Source: Actinomycetota bacterium (GTDB lineage Bacteria > Actinomycetota > Nitriliruptoria > Nitriliruptorales > JAHWKO01). From it: 64,000 nt of DNA. Of the stretch, positions 60,459-64,000 are shown piece after piece. The stretch spans positions 124,001 through 188,000 of the forward strand of contig JAHWKW010000002.1 in NCBI GenBank assembly GCA_019347675.1, given 5' to 3'. Position numbers and translations under genes: made by a program. The notes under the pieces were generated by a model. It was not told where the DNA came from, did no database searches, and saw only the letters and a list, made by a program, of their open reading frames with translations. Positions within the stretch are counted from its first letter, which is position 1; each line of letters begins with the position of its first letter.

Positions 60459-61060
60459 GGCGCCGTGACGACGCGTCGCAGACAGGATCCCGCCGCGACG
60501 GCGAGATCCGTCGGGTGCAGCGGCCGCTGGACGACCTCCCCGTGGTGCACCTCGAAGCGAGCGTCCCGATGGTGCCCGCGGAACGCTGGACCCTCACCCT
60601 CGACGGTCACGTGGAACGGCCCCAGGTGCTCGCGCTCGCGGAGGTGATCGTGCTGGAGTCGTTCGCAGCCAATTGGAACTTCCACTGCGTGTGGGGATGG
60701 AGCCGGCCGCTGTGCCGGTGGAGCGGCGTCAGTGGCCAGGCAGTCGCTGCGGCGGCAGGGATCAGCAGCCCGTACGTCGTCGTTTCCGCCTTCGGAGGGA
60801 CCTACGCCAGCGCCCTCACCACCGACGAGTTCGTCCGCGGCCTCTTCGCAACCCACCTCGACGACCGGCCGTTAACCCCCGAGCACGGCGCCCCCTTGCG
60901 CTACGTCCCGCCGCCCGGGAAGTGGCAGTACAAGGGAGTGAAGTGGGTAGCGCGAGTCACCGCCACGACCGAGTTCACGCCCGGCTTCTGGGAAACCGCG
61001 GTCGGCGATCCCCGCGGCGACATCCCCCCCGACCGAGAGGATCTGCGCCATGAAATCTGA
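60455..61060 (+). CDS. Sulfite-oxidase-family molybdopterin protein (COG2041-like)
   Basis: A 201-residue SUOX-fold protein. The Mo-ligand Cys is in NFHCVWGWSRPLCRWSGV, the usual F-H-C-V-x-x-W-S pattern with the W-x-G-V after it. The C-terminal part keeps GAPLRYVPPPGKWQYKGVKWV and the TPGFWET signature. It is only a single domain, with no dimerisation domain and no heme domain. It overlaps narK by four bases, inside a nitrate operon lacking a standard nitrate reductase. Function: a molybdenum-dependent oxidoreductase; nitrate as substrate is inference. Confidence 0.85.
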   Translation: MRRRDDASQTGSRRDGEIRRVQRPLDDLPVVHLEASVPMVPAERWTLTLDGHVERPQVLALAEVIVLESFAANWNFHCVWGWSRPLCRWSGVSGQAVAAAAGISSPYVVVSAFGGTYASALTTDEFVRGLFATHLDDRPLTPEHGAPLRYVPPPGKWQYKGVKWVARVTATTEFTPGFWETAVGDPRGDIPPDREDLRHEI

Positions 61061-61373
61061 CCCGACCGCCCTGGCCGCTCTCGAGTCGCCGCCCCGCAAA
61101 CCTGGCGCTCCCACCGCGGCGGCGCTCTTCGCGGCCGATGACGCTCCCCGCGTCACGCTGGCGGAGCGGGCAGCCCGCACGGACGAGCGGAACCGCGACT
61201 GCCGCTCGTGCCCCGCCTTCACCCCCGCACCCTGCGGACTGGCCTACGGCTGGTGCCGGGCCCACGACATGTACGTCAAGCTCTACCACCCACCGGGCGG
61301 CTTTTACTCCCAGTGCCAGTTCAAGGTGCTCACTCGGGTCGTGGGCGCGCCGAAACGCAGCCGCCACAGCTGA
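61050..61373 (+). CDS. Cys-rich protein, unknown
   Basis: A 107-residue protein with a disordered N-terminal half and a compact C-terminal part carrying five cysteines: CRSC, a Cys nine residues later, one six after that (YGWC), and one in YSQCQF. Eleven bases overlap the molybdoprotein gene, so the two are co-translated. The pattern could hold an Fe-S cluster or zinc, and the gene may supply an electron-transfer partner. I do not recognise the family. Confidence 0.75.
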   Translation: MKSDPTALAALESPPRKPGAPTAAALFAADDAPRVTLAERAARTDERNRDCRSCPAFTPAPCGLAYGWCRAHDMYVKLYHPPGGFYSQCQFKVLTRVVGAPKRSRHS

Positions 61374-61520
61374 CTGATCACGGTGAGCGAGGCGGTCCCG
61401 GCGCTCGCGGTTGTCGAGTGAGCGCGGCCGTCGGATGGTCTCCTCCCAGCCAGTGTCGTAACGATCCCGTCACTCCGTGCGTAGCGTCGGGTCGTCGTCG
61501 ATGCACAGAGAGGCGGGTCC

Positions 61521-62835
61521 ATGTCGTGGGGACCGGTCGTACGGCCCGGAGGGGGTCCGCAAGACCTACCGCAGCGGAACCGACGTTCCGGCGCCGCGCG
61601 GGGTCGACCTGGACGTGCACCGCGGGGAGATGCTCCCGATCGTCGGCGCGTCCGGGTCGGGCAAGACCACACTGCTGAACTGCCTGTCGGGTTTGGGCTG
61701 GACCTGGCCGACCTGGATGACGCCGCGCGCACCGACCACCGCGCGCCCACATGGGGTTCATCTTCTAGGCGCTCAACCTGTTGCCGGTGTTGAGTGCGGT
61801 GGAGAACGTGGAGTTGCCGCTGCTCAACCTCGGCTGGCGTCCCCGAGAGGCGCGGGCGGTCGCGGTGAGCCTGCTCGAGCGGGTGAGCCTGCGGCCCGTG
61901 CGAACCACCGACCGAACGAGCTGTCCGGTGGCGAGCAGCAGCGCGTGGCCGTGGCCCGGGCGCTCGTGCACGCACCGGCGGTGATCTGGACGGACGAACC
62001 GACCGGCAACCTCGACAGCGCGGCCACCGACGGGGTGATCCAGTTGCTGGTTGATCTGGTCGCGGGCGGCCACACGGTTGTCCTCGTCACCCACGATCTC
62101 GGCCTCGCACGCCGGGCGTCGCGTGTGGTGGAGGTGCGAGACGCACGGTCGTCGGCACCGACGCGGCGACGGTCCCGGCGTGATCGCGGCCCTCGCAGTC
62201 GCCGGCTTCCTGGTCGGCCACCTGGGCCTGGTCGTCGTCGCACTGCGGCGGCGGTTCGTCGCTCGTCTGGCCGTGCGTGAGGTCGGGCGCCGCCACTGGC
62301 AGTCGCTGCTCGTGGTCATTGGGTTGGCGATCGGCTCGGTGGGCATCACCGCGGCGCTGATCGCCGCTGACGCCGTGGACGAGTCCGCCGTGCTCAACGC
62401 GTACCGGACCTGGGCGGGCACTGACCTGGTCGTCGTCGCACCCGACGGCGCGTCCTTCCCCGGCGAGGTGGTCGACCGACTCGCAGAGCATCCCGAGGTG
62501 GCCGCGCGCACCGGCGGGTTGCAGCGTGGTCTTGAACTCGTCGTCCCGGTCGTGAACCCGTCGGCGCGCTGTCCCCGGGGATCGGCTGTCGCTCGCACTG
62601 CCGACCGGTCCGCAAGAGGTCACCGTCGCCGGGGCCGTCCGCGCGGAGGGCGCCGGGGCGTACGGCCTCCGCCCCGCGGTGCACGCTCCGCTCGCTCGGC
62701 GGCGTGCTGGCCCTGTGCTACAGCTCGGTGCTGCTGGTCCGGTCGTGCCGGCGTGGCGAGCGTCGCGGCTGGTCCCCGTGGAGGCCATCCGCGCTATCCC
62801 CCGAGCGCAGCGGCCCGCCTGGGTCCTCCTATGCT
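61521..62835 (+). pseudogene. Decayed ABC transporter (ATPase and FtsX-type permease)
   Basis: Fragments of a MacB/LolD-type ATPase are spread over frames: [20 protein letters not shown] and Walker [14 protein letters not shown], then GFIF[20 protein letters not shown] where the Q-loop Gln is a TAG (61766-61768), then [15 protein letters not shown] and [12 protein letters not shown] in yet another frame. A permease N-terminus follows ([20 protein letters not shown] through TWAGTDLVVVAPDG), breaks near 62560, and only its end, VVPAWRASRLVPVEAIRAI, remains near 62755. Most of the permease middle is deleted. Three or more lesions make this a true pseudogene. Confidence 0.85.
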
Positions 62836-62842
62836 CGCCGGG

Positions 62843-63066
62843 ATGGATCGGCGGCGGGTGACCTCTGGCTCGCCCTATGAGTCCCAGTTCGGCTTCAGCC
62901 GAGCGGTCCGGACGGGCGGTCGCGTGCTCGTGTCCGCAACCGCCCCGATCTTCCCTGCACGGGTCGTGCCCCGACAACGTCGGTCCGTCAGGTCCGCCGC
63001 TGCTGCGAGATCATCGTTACTGCGCTGGCCGACGTCGGAGCCCGACCCGTCGCCACGGTCGCCTGA
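62843..63066 (+). pseudogene. RidA/YjgF-family gene, frameshifted remnant
   Basis: From ATG 62843 the frame reads RRRVTSGSPYESQFGFSRAV and VLVSATAPIFP, typical of the start of RidA-like enamine deaminases. The frame is then lost near 62950: the rest appears as SCPDNVG in one frame and VRQVRRCCEIIVTALADVG in another, ending at TGA 63064. Family members are about 130 residues, so most of the length is present but disrupted, with the C-terminal R-x-x-x region missing. RidA removes reactive enamines. Confidence 0.65.
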
Positions 63067-63075
63067 CAGCAACGG

Positions 63076-64000
63076 TCACGGCCCGGTCACCTGCTCCGTG
63101 GGCTCGGCCGTGCGGAGGTCGGCAGCAGGATGGTTGCGGATCACGCCCAGCGCGCCGAGACCGGCGAACAGCACCCCGAGGGCGGTGAGCGGCATCCCCG
63201 CGGTCTGGGCGGGGTCGTACAGCCCGCCGGCGAGTAGGAGCCCGATCCCCGCGGTGGTGGCCACCACCCCGACCGCGGCGCGGATCCGTCCCGGCCGCGA
63301 CCGTGGCTCGCCGACCCGCTCGAACCTGGCGAACACTCGGACGAGGACGACCAGCACCAATCCACAGAGGACCACCCACAGCGGCCGGAGCAACCACCAG
63401 CGCAGGTCCGCGACGCCCGTCTCTGGCCAGATACCGGTCGGGATCGTCAACGCAGCCACGACCACGAGCGCGGTCTGGTGCCAGAGGTAGACGGTCATGG
63501 CCACCGCCCCGGCCGCAACCACCCACGCCCATGTCCTGGTGCGGCGAAGCCATCGCTCGACCGGATCGCGGACCGCAGCGACGACGCCGAACTGTGCGAC
63601 TCCCAGGACGAACAGGGCGATCGACGTCGGCGAGTTGTTGCTGCGCTGTCCAGGTTCGATCCCGATCATCGCGACGGGGTAGCCGCCGACCGTGGTCAGA
63701 AGAGCCAGCACCGCGTAGCCACCGAGGGCCAGGCCCACGGCCCCCAACGAGCCCGGGAGACGGCTGTCGTACCAGAAGTACCCGAGCTGGTGGACGGCTG
63801 CCCACACCCAGAAGAAGTTCGTGTACCCCACGACCGGGGTACCTGACAGGTGCGCCGCGTCCACGGCGACGGCCACGGCGACCAGGCCGACGAGCGCGCC
63901 CAGCCCCCAGCGACGATGGGCGGCGAACGTGGGTCGCGCGGCAGCGACCACGAGGACGTACGCAGCCAGGAACCAGGCGGGAATGAACGCGACCTGGCTC
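63076..64000 (-). CDS. Acyltransferase-3 family membrane protein, partial
   Basis: The frame is open from the right edge of the window (SQVAFIPAWFLAAYVLVVAAARPTF) and ends at 63076, giving more than 300 residues of the C-terminal part. At least eight helices are visible. Motifs such as FWYDSRLPG and MTVYLWHQTALV fit the OafA/acyltransferase-3 fold, which transfers acyl groups to envelope glycans. The start and catalytic His-containing N-terminus lie outside the window. Confidence 0.8.
   Translation of the reverse strand, partial: SQVAFIPAWFLAAYVLVVAAARPTFAAHRRWGLGALVGLVAVAVAVDAAHLSGTPVVGYTNFFWVWAAVHQLGYFWYDSRLPGSLGAVGLALGGYAVLALLTTVGGYPVAMIGIEPGQRSNNSPTSIALFVLGVAQFGVVAAVRDPVERWLRRTRTWAWVVAAGAVAMTVYLWHQTALVVVAALTIPTGIWPETGVADLRWWLLRPLWVVLCGLVLVVLVRVFARFERVGEPRSRPGRIRAAVGVVATTAGIGLLLAGGLYDPAQTAGMPLTALGVLFAGLGALGVIRNHPAADLRTAEPTEQVTGP

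Noticed and set aside
61766-61768. TAG in the ABC ATPase read as recoding (pyrrolysine or readthrough)
   Set aside because: Several other frameshifts and a permease deletion in the same locus show simple decay.
1-64000. tRNA, rRNA and insertion sequences
   Set aside because: I looked for cloverleaf sequences, rRNA cores and transposase motifs (DDE, serine or tyrosine recombinases) and found none that I could support by eye.

Overview
The window is chromosomal DNA from a high-GC, Gram-positive actinobacterium. The evidence is a mraZ-rsmH-ftsL start of a dcw cluster, a WhiB protein, SepH, a PASTA-domain Ser/Thr kinase, actinobacterial-type LexA boxes (CGAAC-N4-GTTCG), a HemD-type NnaR nitrate regulator, and many GTG/TTG starts with 1-4 base stop/start overlaps. 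A deep-branching actinomycete such as the Nitriliruptoria is possible, but that is only an inference from the gene mix.

Layout. 1-1.6 kb: start of the division/cell-wall cluster on the minus strand, with a promoter and a triple MraZ-box operator. 1.8-7.1 kb: an HNH endonuclease diverging from a moxR-DUF58-transglutaminase operon. 7.3-16.8 kb: DUF3040 protein, a conserved Cys-rich protein, SOS-boxed dinB, a class B penicillin-binding protein, a decayed patch (VOC remnant and frameshifted GNAT gene), and the SOS-boxed DUF6504-dnaE2 operon. dnaE2 carries two internal tandem-repeat insertions. 16.8-24.2 kb: OpuAC-like binding protein, Tat/thioredoxin-like lipoprotein, DUF3105 lipoprotein, a four-gene operon ending in a thiE-like gene and ogt, PknB-like kinase, zinc-ribbon/discoidin-like protein. 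24.3-26.5 kb: DAHP synthase behind an aromatic-rich leader peptide and hairpin attenuator, then an FAD amine oxidase. 26.6-40.7 kb: housekeeping genes (YqgE, MsrA, HPF-like, threonine aldolase, LmbE, frameshifted DUF72, inositol phosphatase, PfkA, PlsC-type acyltransferase, S9 peptidase, two EEP-type proteins counting the one at 44.1 kb, ROK kinase, ArsA-HSP20, SRPBCC). 40.8-53.1 kb: membrane-anchored orthocaspase, esterase, DUF368 transporter, glycosyltransferase, SepH, NYN protein, DUF309 protein, Fpg, DUF3152, WhiB. 53.6-54.5 kb: pirin.

54.9-61.4 kb is one nitrate/nitrite assimilation operon: NnaR, siroheme dehydrogenase, ferredoxin-type nitrite reductase, Rieske protein, NarK transporter, a small sulfite-oxidase-family molybdoprotein and a Cys-rich protein. 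A four-half-site GlnR-like operator precedes nirA. No canonical molybdopterin nitrate reductase is present in the visible cluster, so the last two genes are candidates for an unusual nitrate-reducing module. 61.5-63.1 kb is a graveyard: an ABC transporter with a stop at the Q-loop and frameshifts, and a broken RidA-family gene. The window ends inside an acyltransferase-3 gene.

A recurring theme is short local tandem duplication, often with hairpins: 66-bp period before moxR and after the transglutaminase gene, 60-bp and 21-bp inside dnaE2, 51-bp inside sepH, 14-bp at the nnaR start and 10-bp before whiB.
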